In this document: positions 6,371 to 13,292 of the stretch, one piece after another
How the letters are laid out: each line of letters starts with the position of its first letter
How positions within the stretch are numbered: position 1 is the stretch's first letter
Program-made: the position numbers and the translations under genes
From: Acidobacteriota bacterium
GTDB taxonomy: Bacteria > Acidobacteriota > Vicinamibacteria > Vicinamibacterales > 2-12-FULL-66-21
Assembly: GCA_020200195.1 (NCBI GenBank)
Contig: JAIVJE010000363.1
Location: 1-13,292 of the forward strand
Length of the DNA stretch: 13,292 nt
Direction of reading: 5' to 3'
The notes under the pieces: generated by a model
Seen by the model: the letters and a program-made list of their open reading frames with translations, nothing else
What the model was told of the DNA's origin: nothing
The model's database searches: none

Positions 6371-7147
6371 CGAACAAAGTGCTCGCAACGTCGAGCGGTT
6401 CCTCGTCGCCTTCCGCCCAAGTGAACTCAGTACCATTGCGCTCCAAATACGCGAGGTAAACGTCGTCCAACAACTCAAGGTACATGTGGGAAACTTTCGG
6501 TCGACCGTTCTTAGGCGGGTTCCACGTTACGTCGAAGAAACGCATGTCCGTGCCGTCCGGCTCGTACAGGGCGATGAAAATCTTCTCGAATTTGTCGGGG
6601 TCTTCGTCTGGTTCGTCGCGTCCAGTGTACGGTCGCAGGTGACGAACCCACGAACCGAAGGACGATGGATTGTCCTTCTTGCCGTCGTCACAGCTGTCGA
6701 AGGGCAGGAACAACACCCCAACCATCACGGCATACGGCTGCCGCTTGTGATAGCCAGTGGCCTCGATCCGCAACTCCTCCTCATTGCGCTTCATGTTGTG
6801 CGTGTAGCGTCCGCACCCTTGACATCGCGAAGGTGGACGGACTTGAGGGAAATCCCTAACGCGAGTCCGACCTGCGGAGTGCTGAAGTTGACGTCCAGTT
6901 GTTTCTTGCCGCGGAGGGATCCGGCCGTGCGCTTCGTCGTTGCCGCAATGTCCGGAAGACGCGGCAATAGGTCCGAGGCAATATGCTCGGCCATGTGCTC
7001 CGCGAAGCGAACCGCATACTGGTTCTTTTTCCCGACAACGTCCGACCGTTTCGGTCTAGGCTCCGCCGCCGTCAGAACTGCGGCAATGACCTTTGCGCCG
7101 TCACGCGCAGGCGGGGTGTTCTTCTTGTTCTGTGGCTTTTGCGCCAT
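6345..7147 (-). pseudogene. Probable restriction endonuclease partner protein, frameshifted
   Basis: Two overlapping frames make one protein. The first starts at ATG 7147 (MAQKPQNKKNTPPARDG) and runs through KKQLDVNFSTPQVGLALGIS to SVHLRDVKGA. The second carries GRYTHNMKRNEEELRIEATG, YHKRQPYAVMVGVLFLPFDS, FIALYEPDG and an acidic tail ending DADDEEEA. A single missing base at about 6814 breaks the frame: restoring it gives DVKGA-GRYTHNMKRNE. I recall proteins of this continuous layout between a C5 methyltransferase and vsr, usually annotated as hypothetical or as an endonuclease. I see no PD-(D/E)XK motif I would defend, so the role rests on position. It overlaps the methyltransferase end by 47 bases and vsr by 26. 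The break could be a real mutation or a one-base sequence error. Confidence 0.6.
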
Positions 7148-8169
7148 GGGAAGGAGCCACGGACATGGCCATTCGGTCCACGTGGAGCTTCACATCTTGG
7201 AGGAATGCGTCTTCGAATTTCAAGCAGCTAGCATCGGCGCGGCTGTAGAACCCGGCAGCGGCTCGATATGAGAGTGGTGCGCGGGGAAAGCGCAAGAAGT
7301 CGCGCAGGCTGGTGGAGGGTTCCCGCACCGGCCACGCTGAGACGTCAACCGTGTACACCTTCTGATCTCGACCCCATGCGGCACGTGGCCAAGCCATCCC
7401 GCGCTTCAAGAGCGTTCCTTTGGGTGTGTCACCTGTTGGGTGGGCGATGCGCTTGCCGATCCACTGACCCATCGGAACGCTGACAGCGTTCCCGACCAAC
7501 TTCCACCGATGGCCCCGTTTCACATCGTCGTCTGCGAGCGCCGGCACGGTCCAATCTTCAGCAAACCCCTGAAGCCGCTCGACGTCTCGTATGTCCGGTG
7601 TCGTAATCGAGTGATCCAACGGGTCCCACACACCGGGAGGTGATGGGATGCCGATTGTCGAGCCACCCTTCAGCGTCGGCAACCCTCTGGCGCCGCTGCG
7701 GTATCCCGAACGCACGCGCATCCACCACGCGATACGCCCACGTGAAGCCCAATTCCTCCAGCTCGTCCACCAAGTACCGCATCGCTTTGCCACGCTGAAG
7801 CTGCAGCATGAACGGAACGTTCTCAAGGAGGAGCCAGCGAGGGTTGGATTCCCGACGGAGCAGCCGGAACACTTCGGCGACTAGGCTGGATTGATTGCCT
7901 TTAATGCCGACTGTGCGGCCCGCCTGGCTCAGGTCTTGGCATGGGAAACCAGCTGCGACCAGGTCGACCTTCGGTAGCGATTTGATTCCGCGTACGTCCG
8001 GTTTGATTGGAATGCCATTGAAATGTGTTTTGAGAACCCGCTGCGCGCCAGGATCAATCTCGCAGAGCAACTCCGTGCGGTATCCGCCACACCCGCGCAA
8101 GCCCTGTTCGATGCCGCCAATGCCGGCGAACAGACCTATGACCCTCATCGGTTCGCCGTTCGGTTTCAT
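7101..8169 (-). pseudogene. DNA C5-cytosine methyltransferase, internally deleted and frameshifted
   Basis: The first part (8169 to about 7685) carries motif I (GLFAGIGGIEQGL), motif IV with catalytic C77 in AAGFPCQDLSQAGR, motif VI with E116 in ENVPF, and motif VIII (FGIPQRRQRV). The frame then fails: the remainder is in another frame, beginning LPTLKGGSTIGIPSPPGVWD (motif IX), with RDVERLQGFAEDWT and motif X (GNAVSVPMGQWIG). In relatives a segment of several tens of residues separates motif VIII from PTLKGG and contributes to target recognition. Here the two abut, so there is a deletion as well as a shift, with the junction at about 7681-7687. ATG at 8169 has a good AGAGG at about seven bases. 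An enzyme lacking this region would not be expected to methylate DNA. Its specificity cannot be read from the sequence. Confidence 0.85.
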
Positions 8170-8270
8170 GCGCGCCTCTTTAATACCACATTCATCGAGG
8201 CTTTCAGCTCGACGTGACTGCTTCTACGCGCAGAATAACGGGCGAGAGTGACAGGGTAGGTCCTGCTCAT
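8166..8270 (-). CDS. Possible 34-residue small ORF overlapping the methyltransferase start
   Basis: ATG at 8270 opens MSRTYPVTLARYSARRSSHV and ends in TGA overlapping the methyltransferase ATG as ATGA. The product is basic and not recognised. The overlap could mean translational coupling, or could be chance, since the frame is open upstream well beyond the ATG. No convincing ribosome binding site was seen. Low-confidence call. Confidence 0.2.
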   Translation of the reverse strand: MSRTYPVTLARYSARRSSHVELKASMNVVLKRRA

Positions 8271-8296
8271 CGCGGATTTGGGATACCTCTCACAGC

Positions 8297-8488
8297 TCAA
8301 CGGGTTCGATGCGAACCACAGCGCCGCGACCTCCAAGGACTGTCCCTTCGCCGCAAATAGTCCTCGAGCTGATCCCGCCTGACCCGGCGGAAGCCGTCCT
8401 TCAGCGCCCACGGGTTTATGAAATTCGCGGTGTCGGCGAGCCGGTCGTCGGCTAGATAGCACGGAACGAGGAACCACGGCGTCTCCGC
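8297..8488 (-). pseudogene. Unrecognised coding remnant downstream of the cytochrome gene
   Basis: The minus strand has an open frame reading AETPWFLVPCYLADDRLADT, then ANFINPWALKDGFRRVRRDQ and LEDYLRRRDSP, with a stop at 8297-8299. The composition (WFL-P-YLADDR, NPWALKDGFRRV) looks protein-like, but no start codon fits and I do not recognise a family. It follows the cytochrome gene in the same orientation, so it may be the cut 3' end of another operon member. The 120 bases between it and the methyltransferase otherwise show nothing but the small ORF at 8166-8270. Confidence 0.3.
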
Positions 8489-8505
8489 GCTGGAAACTGG
8501 AAGCT
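8489..8505. repeat. Short heptamer repeat at the cytochrome gene stop
   Basis: The complement reads AGCTTCC AGTTTCC AGC, i.e. two units of the degenerate heptamer found in the long arrays at 11473-11521 and 12392-12468. It overlaps the stop codon of the cytochrome gene. Confidence 0.55.
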
Positions 8506-9001
8506 ACCGCCGTGGCGCCTTGAGCGTCATCACGTACTTCGCCACCGCTCTAATCTCCTCATCCTTCAGCGCCATTCCAAACGGCGCCATCGTCGTCCCT
8601 TTGATGCCGTTCCGGATGACCTGGATAGCCGCTGCCTCTGTCGGCGCATGCTGGCGCGGGCCGGTGAGAGCCTTGGCAAGCGCCGTGCCCTGGCCGTCGG
8701 CACCGTGACAGACGGAGCAGGAGCGGGTGAAGACAGCACGGCCCAGTGACGCGTTGGACGGCGTTTTACCGCGTTGCGCAACCCGCCCGGTCGCGGGGGT
8801 ATAGCCATCGAGGGTGCGGCGAGTCAGAAAATACCGTCCGGCGGCGTTCAGGTTCGCGAGATGCGGCATCTTGGAATCGTGGCAGGTGCTGCAGCGCTTC
8901 CCGACGAGTCGTGCATGCTCGTACGTCCCTGCCGAGGACACATCGTTCCAGCCGGCCACGGCTATCGCGGCGCAGACGATCACGCCGCGAATCGCTTTCA
9001 C
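8504..9001 (-). CDS. Secreted di-heme cytochrome c
   Basis: A 165-residue protein with an N-terminal signal peptide (hydrophobic VIVCAAIAVAGW, probable cleavage after about residue 24). Two heme-binding motifs are present: CSTCH at 37-41 and CSVCH at 95-99 followed by GADGQG, typical of small class I c-type cytochromes. Met138 or Met143 in TTMAPFGMAL is the likely distal ligand of the second heme. The C-terminal helix DEEIRAVAKYVMTL is typical of cytochrome_CBB3/c6-type domains. The start is GTG at 9001, overlapping the upstream oxidoreductase stop as GTGA, so translation is probably coupled. The likely role is to accept electrons in the periplasm, perhaps from the neighbouring exported oxidoreductases; that pairing is inferred from gene order. 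The stop codon lies in a heptamer repeat. Confidence 0.9.
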   Translation of the reverse strand: MKAIRGVIVCAAIAVAGWNDVSSAGTYEHARLVGKRCSTCHDSKMPHLANLNAAGRYFLTRRTLDGYTPATGRVAQRGKTPSNASLGRAVFTRSCSVCHGADGQGTALAKALTGPRQHAPTEAAAIQVIRNGIKGTTMAPFGMALKDEEIRAVAKYVMTLKAPRR

Positions 9002-10304
9002 CGCGGCTCCGTGCTGGCGGCGGCGGTGTCAGCGGACACCGCGCCCAGCGCCGCCTGAACCGCCAGCTCGAGGCTTTCCTTCGGCTGACGGCGGAACCGC
9101 ACGCATTCGATGAACTCCGTGAGATGGGTAGGGGGAAGCGATGCATCTGCGGGCAGTTCGAAGCGTTCGAGCACGCGATCCGGCGCGGGCGCGCCCCTGA
9201 CCTGGCCCTGCTGCGTCATGCCGTGGATCATGTAAAACCAGTCCCGGTATTCCTTCGGCCAGTTCTCAGCCGCATCAGCGTAGGGTTCCGTCTGGCCTTC
9301 GCCCTGCAATGTCAGGCCGCGGTCGTCGATCGCAATCGTCGCATTGGTGCCGATGACGTGGAGGGAACGCGCCGGTGCGCCGTTCAATGACGCGGAGAGC
9401 GTGACGGCGGTGCCCTTCGGGTAGCTGACGAGCGCGTTCAGCGTGTCGGGGACCTCGCGGCCATCCTTCCAGCGGAGCAGCGCCCCGGTGGCGGTCACAC
9501 TCGAGGGGGCACCCTCACCGAGCAGCCACTGGATCGCCGTCAACTGTGGCACGAACCGCGCGCCTGCCAGCCCGGAGCCGTACTCTCGGTAACAGCGCCA
9601 GCGAAAGAAGCGGTACGGATCGAACGCTCGCGCCGGTGTTCTGCCATCGAAGGCGGCAAAGTCGATGGTTTCAGGCGACGCGTCGGGGGGAAATGGTGTC
9701 TGCCAGGCGGCGATCGAGCTCACCGAATCCCAGGCTGCGCGCACCAGCGTCACACGACCCAGCCTGCCGGTCGCCACCATTTCCCTGGCGGCGGCAAACA
9801 CCGGAGAGGAAATCCAGCCGCCTCCACCCTGCACGATCCGCTTGCGGTCCGCCGCCGCGGCGAGCAGCCGTTTCCCTTCCCCAGCACGCCCGCCGAGAGC
9901 GCCTGTTCCGTCATGCGCGCGTGCCAGTGATCGGGAGTGGCGACGATCACCGCGTCCACGTCTGCCTGGTCGAGCAATGGACGCCACCCGCGCGACGTCC
10001 GCACGCGTTCACCGAGCAGCTCGCGCGCCCTGTGGAGGCGACCCTCATACAGGTCGGCGACCGCGACGACCTCCACGCCCTGCACGCTGAGCAGGCTGCG
10101 AGCCAGCGCTGTCCCGCGTGCGCCGAAGCCGATTATTGCCAGCCGGACGCGGTTTGCGGCCGGACCGCGGGGCTGCACCCGGGGCGCCCCCTGGGCCTGA
10201 GCGCGCGGCGCCGCGGACGCGCGGAGCGCGAACCCTGCTGCCACGGCTCTACCCGACGCCGAGAGAAACGACCGCCGGCCGATGCGCTGTGCGGCCCCGC
10301 TCAT
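8998..10304 (-). pseudogene. Gfo/Idh/MocA-family oxidoreductase 2, Tat-exported, lacking the EKP block and frameshifted
   Basis: ATG at 10304 overlaps the stop of oxidoreductase 1 by one base (TAATG). The N-terminus has a twin-arginine signal (GRRSFLSASG, then hydrophobic Ala-rich). The Rossmann motif IIGFGARGTALA and ATPDHWHARMTEQALSAG follow. The frame breaks at about 9880-9890 and continues in another frame with EGKRLLAAAADRKRIV, SPVFAAAREMVATGRLGRV, FDPYRFFRWRCYREYGSGLA and the C-terminal domain, ending in TGA 8998-9000. The block that should lie at the break, equivalent to KDVYCEKPMTHFLEE in oxidoreductase 1, is missing; the EKP lysine is catalytic in this family. So this copy has lost its frame and a catalytic residue. 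Relatives oxidise sugars, cyclitols or amino sugars with NAD(P). The substrate is unknown. Confidence 0.85.
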
Positions 10305-11470
10305 TAAACAGTGGATCCGCTGACCGGGGTCAGGAGCTTCCCCGCCGCCCGATCGAACTGAATCGTTTTCTTGTTGTAGTACGCAAGGTTCGCCATGTGC
10401 GCGGCGATCGCGGCGTTGTTGCCCATCACGACGTCCTGCACCGGCTGCTGGCGGCTGCGTATGCAGTCGACGAAGTGTTCCATGTGATACGGACGGCGGC
10501 GGTCCGCGGCCACGGGCTGGAACTGCTTCAGCATCTTGCGTTCCGGGCGCGGCGGTGGTCCTGCGGCGGGATCCGGGTTCAGCGGCAAGCCTTTGCTCGT
10601 CCAGTACTCGTCGCGGAGATCTTTCGGCCACACGTTCGTCGTGTATCTCCAGTTCGACTGATCGTTCTCTTCGTACACCGTGTAACTGCCGAACGTCATC
10701 ACCATCGTCGCCTTCGTGCCGAGGATGCGGATGCCCGTCTCGTCGTAGTGGTTGTTCTGCGTCGCGCCGAGCACCGTCACGATGCCTTCCGGATATTCCC
10801 AGCCGCCCGTGATGGTGTCGTACACGTTGCGATCGTCCTTCCATCGAAGGCGACCGCCTACCGCGGTCGCGACGGTCGGCGCCTGCAGGTTGAGCATGTA
10901 GTGGAGCGCCGTAATGATGTGCACGAGCACGTCGCCCGCCAGTCCCTCGCCGTACTCGCGATAGGTTCGCCACCTGAAGACGCGGCGGGGATCGAATGGA
11001 TGTTTTCTGCCCTTGACCGCTTTCAGCAGACGCTCTCCCTCTTCGAGGAAGTGGGTCATCGGCTTTTCGCAGTAGACATCCTTGCCGGCCGCCAGCGCGT
11101 CGAGACAGATGCGCGTGTGCCAGTGATCCGGCGCCGAGACGATCACGGCATCGACGTCTTTGCGGTCCAGGATCTGGCGGTAGTCCCGCGTGCGCAGTGC
11201 TTCTTCACCAAGCAGTTCGCGGGCGCGTTCGAGGTGGCCGTCGTAACAGGACGCCGCCGCGACGACCTGCACGTTCGGCAGCCGCAACGCGGCATTGGCA
11301 TCGTTGAGACCCTGCACGCCAAAGCCAATGACCCCGATCCGCACGGTGTCGTTCGGGCTGCGTTGATTCGAACCACGCAGCAGCACACCGGGCCCGATGA
11401 CGGCCGCCGCCGCGGCGCCGCGCGCCGTCGTCGTAATGAACCCGCGTCGATCGATGCGCGATTTACGCAT
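10304..11470 (-). CDS. Gfo/Idh/MocA-family oxidoreductase 1, Tat-exported, with internal in-frame deletion
   Basis: A 388-residue protein. A twin-arginine signal (DRRGF at 7-11 plus a hydrophobic Ala-rich stretch) predicts folded export. The Rossmann motif is GVIGFGVQG (46-54). SAPDHWHTR and the EKP motif (135-137) are present. After GRK (154-156) the sequence jumps to HPFDPRRVFRWRTYREYGEG. The paralogue next door has about 70 residues between these points, including the usual SSPVFAAAREM-- and PPDASPETID segments. The deletion is in frame, so the protein may be made, but it lacks part of the substrate-domain entry. The C-terminal domain (FVDCIRSRQQPVQD) is complete. ATG at 11470 has GGGAG five bases upstream, provided by the heptamer array. 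Co-transcription with iolB suggests a sugar or cyclitol substrate. Confidence 0.88.
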   Translation of the reverse strand: MRKSRIDRRGFITTTARGAAAAAVIGPGVLLRGSNQRSPNDTVRIGVIGFGVQGLNDANAALRLPNVQVVAAASCYDGHLERARELLGEEALRTRDYRQILDRKDVDAVIVSAPDHWHTRICLDALAAGKDVYCEKPMTHFLEEGERLLKAVKGRKHPFDPRRVFRWRTYREYGEGLAGDVLVHIITALHYMLNLQAPTVATAVGGRLRWKDDRNVYDTITGGWEYPEGIVTVLGATQNNHYDETGIRILGTKATMVMTFGSYTVYEENDQSNWRYTTNVWPKDLRDEYWTSKGLPLNPDPAAGPPPRPERKMLKQFQPVAADRRRPYHMEHFVDCIRSRQQPVQDVVMGNNAAIAAHMANLAYYNKKTIQFDRAAGKLLTPVSGSTV

Positions 11471-11472
11471 TT

Positions 11473-11521
11473 CAGCTCCCAGTTCCCAGCTGCCAGCTTC
11501 CAGTTCCCAGCTGCCAGCTCA
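11473..11521. repeat. Heptamer array of 7 units between iolB and oxidoreductase 1
   Basis: Seven uninterrupted 7-base units fit CAGYTNC, except that the last, CAGCTCA, ends in A. Units include CAGCTCC, CAGTTCC, CAGCTGC and CAGCTTC. The array starts two bases from the oxidoreductase ATG and runs through the stop codon of iolB (11519-11521). On the coding strand the unit nearest the ATG reads GGAGCTG and supplies the Shine-Dalgarno sequence. Confidence 0.85.
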
Positions 11522-12391
11522 ACGTCTCGCGGTCGTCTGCCGTTCGGGACGTGCGAGCAGCGGCAATCGCGGATCGGGGGGCGGCCACGATCGACGCAAC
11601 GCGGCATAGCGTGGGTCGTCGCTGGCGGCCATCGAACGGCGAGTACCGGCCAGAACGTTGAGATAGTAGGCGTCGTTTCCGTACGCAGTAACGAACGGAT
11701 GGTACCCCTCGCGAACGAGCACCAGGTCGCCGTCTTCGACTTTCACCGTCTCGTCGAACCGACCGTCGGCGGAGTACAAGCGCTGAAACCCATATCCCAA
11801 CGGGTCGCGCATCTTGTAGTAGTAGATCTCTTCGAGGTCGACCTCGCCCGGAGGGCTGTCGGTGTCGTGCTTGTGCGGCGGATAACTCGACCAGTTGCCG
11901 CTCGGTGTGAACACTTCGCAGATGAGAAGACGGTCTGCCGGAAACTCGGGCGTCAGGACATCGACGATTTGACGCGTGGCGTTGCCGCCGCCCCGGATCT
12001 CGAAGCCACAGTCCTCTGGCCTGATGACCCGCGGTGCGAGCGGCTTACTGGAAGGCGCCCGGCACTCGGCGATCTCCGTCGGCTCGTGGGCGGACACGGT
12101 GAACTCGTGCCTGTCCGGCAGGTACACGGCATGTGGGTACCCGTCGAACACACTGCCACGGGGCCCGATCGTTGCCGCCGGGCCACCGTTCCACCTGACG
12201 TCACAGCGTCCGGACAGCAGCACGAGGCAGCACTCTTCACCATCGGTTCGCGCCTGCCAGTTCGAGCCCGGGACCAGACGACGGACGCTGAACCGGATGA
12301 ATTCCCAGCCTGCCTCGCGCGGCTCGACGTGAATCAGCACCCCGGCCGACTCCGCCGGAAGCGGCCGCGATTTGATTAACGTTTTTGACAT
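11519..12391 (-). CDS. iolB: 5-deoxy-glucuronate isomerase (IolB-type)
   Basis: A 290-residue bicupin of the IolB family, which converts 5-deoxy-D-glucuronate to 2-deoxy-5-keto-D-gluconate in cytoplasmic myo-inositol breakdown. The diagnostic region NWSSYPPHKHD (166-176) gives two metal-binding His (173, 175), followed by Glu in DLEEIYYY (185-192). A further His (H231, in EGYHPFV) and AYYLNVLAGTRR (241-252) complete the second cupin. Length is close to the usual 270 or so. No other iol genes (iolC, iolD, iolE) are in the window, and the neighbouring Gfo/Idh proteins are exported, unlike cytoplasmic IolG. ATG at 12391 directly follows the 77-base heptamer array; the upstream GAGAG is only two bases from the ATG, so initiation may be weak. 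The gene appears intact. Confidence 0.88.
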   Translation of the reverse strand: MSKTLIKSRPLPAESAGVLIHVEPREAGWEFIRFSVRRLVPGSNWQARTDGEECCLVLLSGRCDVRWNGGPAATIGPRGSVFDGYPHAVYLPDRHEFTVSAHEPTEIAECRAPSSKPLAPRVIRPEDCGFEIRGGGNATRQIVDVLTPEFPADRLLICEVFTPSGNWSSYPPHKHDTDSPPGEVDLEEIYYYKMRDPLGYGFQRLYSADGRFDETVKVEDGDLVLVREGYHPFVTAYGNDAYYLNVLAGTRRSMAASDDPRYAALRRSWPPPDPRLPLLARPERQTTARR

Positions 12392-12468
12392 AGCTCTCAG
12401 CTATCAGCTTCCAGCCATCAGCCATCAGCTCTCAGTCATCAGCTGAGAGCTGACAGCTGAGAGCTGAG
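12392..12468. repeat. Heptamer array of 11 units between the receptor gene and iolB
   Basis: Eleven uninterrupted 7-base units, 77 bases in all, based on AGCYNTC. They include AGCTCTC, AGCTATC, AGCTTCC, two consecutive AGCCATC, AGTCATC and, in the second part, AGCTGAG and AGCTGAC. The second part is close to the reverse complement of the first, so the transcript can fold into a hairpin of CTCTCAGC/GCTGAGAG type. It fills nearly all of the spacer and may act as a weak terminator or mRNA end barrier. Confidence 0.85.
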
Positions 12469-12478
12469 AGCGTCGGGT

Positions 12479-13292
12479 TCAGAAATAGAACTTCAGCGCG
12501 AGCTGCATTTCGCGCGGGGTGCCGATCGTGCTCGTGATCCGGCCGAAGGTCGCCGGATTGGAGATGCTCGATGCCGGGAACCCGTAGTTCACCCAGTTGA
12601 ACAGGTTGAACGCTTCGAGCCGGAGCTCGAAGCGCCTGTCGCCCCACGGGAACGACCGGAACAGCGACGCGTTCATGGCCTTGAACCCAGGGCCGCGTGC
12701 GCTGTTGTAGCCGCAGTTGCCATAGGTGCGCACGCCGGGTGCCGTGAAGGCGGTGATGTCGAGCCAGTGATCGATCGTCTGTTCGAAACCGTCGGGCACA
12801 GGATCTCCGACGCAGTTGGCACGCGCGCTGCGCCCGGGACCGGTCTGGGCCTGATCGTTGGCGGACACCGAGAACGGGCGGCCATCACTCAGAGTCAGGA
12901 TGCCATTCACGGCCCAGTCGCTCGCGATCGCGCCCAGGACGCCGCCGGGATTGAACGCCCGTCCCTCGCCCACCGGCAGCTCGTAGATGAAGCTCGTCAC
13001 GAGCCGCTTCGGCACGTCGAATGGCAGCGGACCGTAATCGAGGGCACGGTCATACGCGTTGACCGGAAAGTTACCGGTCGCGCCACCGCCCCCGCTCAGG
13101 TGATCGAGGAAGTCGCCGTTCGCCCGCGAGTAAGTGAACGACGTGGTGAACGCAAGCCCGCCGCTGAACCGGCGCTGCACCCGCATCTGGAGCGCGTTGT
13201 AGTCGGCGTTTCCATCGGTCGCGATCTGCTCGAGGAAGGCGCCTCCGAAGCCGTACTGCGCATACGGGAACACCACGGTGTTACCGGTGATG
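12479..13292 (-). CDS. TonB-dependent receptor, Oar-like, C-terminal part (runs off the window)
   Basis: At least 271 residues of the outer-membrane beta-barrel. The frame stays open to the window edge, so the N-terminus (signal, carboxypeptidase-regulatory-like domain, plug) is outside. Barrel repeats with alternating aromatic pattern are visible, such as NADYNALQMRVQRRFSGGLA followed by TTSFTYSRA. Then come FDVPKRLVTSFIYELPVGEG, the WAVNGILTLSDGRPFSV segment, and the Oar-type ending FELRLEAFNLFNWVNYGFPA, with a final aromatic KFYF that fits recognition by the barrel assembly machinery. Relatives are large outer-membrane proteins expanded in Acidobacteriota. Some import glycans or other large substrates. 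The stop (12479-12481) lies 10 bases from the heptamer array. Its place upstream of iolB suggests uptake of the compound the operon degrades. Confidence 0.88.
   Translation of the reverse strand, partial: ITGNTVVFPYAQYGFGGAFLEQIATDGNADYNALQMRVQRRFSGGLAFTTSFTYSRANGDFLDHLSGGGGATGNFPVNAYDRALDYGPLPFDVPKRLVTSFIYELPVGEGRAFNPGGVLGAIASDWAVNGILTLSDGRPFSVSANDQAQTGPGRSARANCVGDPVPDGFEQTIDHWLDITAFTAPGVRTYGNCGYNSARGPGFKAMNASLFRSFPWGDRRFELRLEAFNLFNWVNYGFPASSISNPATFGRITSTIGTPREMQLALKFYF

Noticed and set aside
10118..12379. A 753-codon open frame on the plus strand
   Set aside because: It runs antisense to iolB and both Gfo/Idh genes, which have clear domains. Long antisense frames are expected in GC-rich coding DNA, and its translation shows no family features.
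11473..12468. Heptamer arrays considered as CRISPR or recombination arrays
   Set aside because: The units are 7 bases with no spacers and no cas or recombinase genes nearby.

Overview
The window looks like a GC-rich chromosome segment of an Acidobacteriota-type soil bacterium. The hints are an Oar-like TonB-dependent receptor, Tat-exported Gfo/Idh/MocA oxidoreductases, a small secreted c-type cytochrome, and spacers filled with short degenerate heptamer repeats. This placement is inferred from gene content only; there is no rRNA or other marker gene.

Layout. (1) Positions 1-5540 are a transposon graveyard built into one host gene of unknown function. I recognise that gene in three co-linear pieces: 299-464, 2134-2430 and about 5118-5439. 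Piece 1 is separated from piece 2 by a complete IS3-family element (465-2133). Pieces 2 and 3 are separated by about 2.7 kb holding an IS1182-like transposase fragment, an IS4-like transposase fragment and an intact hybrid histidine kinase/response regulator gene (2955-4508). An IS481-like fragment precedes the gene and an IS630-like tail abuts its 3' end. (2) Positions 5927-8169, minus strand, are a decaying restriction-modification island: a C5-cytosine methyltransferase with an internal deletion and frameshift, a probable endonuclease-partner gene with a frameshift, and an intact very-short-patch-repair (Vsr) endonuclease gene. (3) Positions 8504-13292, minus strand, look like one catabolic transcription unit: the 3' end of a TonB-dependent receptor, iolB (5-deoxy-glucuronate isomerase), two Tat-exported Gfo/Idh/MocA oxidoreductase genes and a di-heme cytochrome c. 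The last three junctions are tight (48 nt, 1-nt overlap, 4-nt overlap). Each Gfo/Idh gene lacks a different internal block.

How the genes might work together: the operon suggests uptake of a sugar or cyclitol, periplasmic oxidation and electron transfer to a c-type cytochrome, with IolB acting on a downstream inositol-type intermediate. The deletions leave it uncertain whether either oxidoreductase works here. The restriction-modification island is probably non-functional apart from Vsr. I found no tRNA, rRNA or CRISPR array. The most unusual features are the three-piece gene, the complementary deletions in the paired oxidoreductases, and the heptamer arrays that sit exactly at gene ends. Several genes carry clean internal deletions, so assembly error must be excluded before any biological reading.
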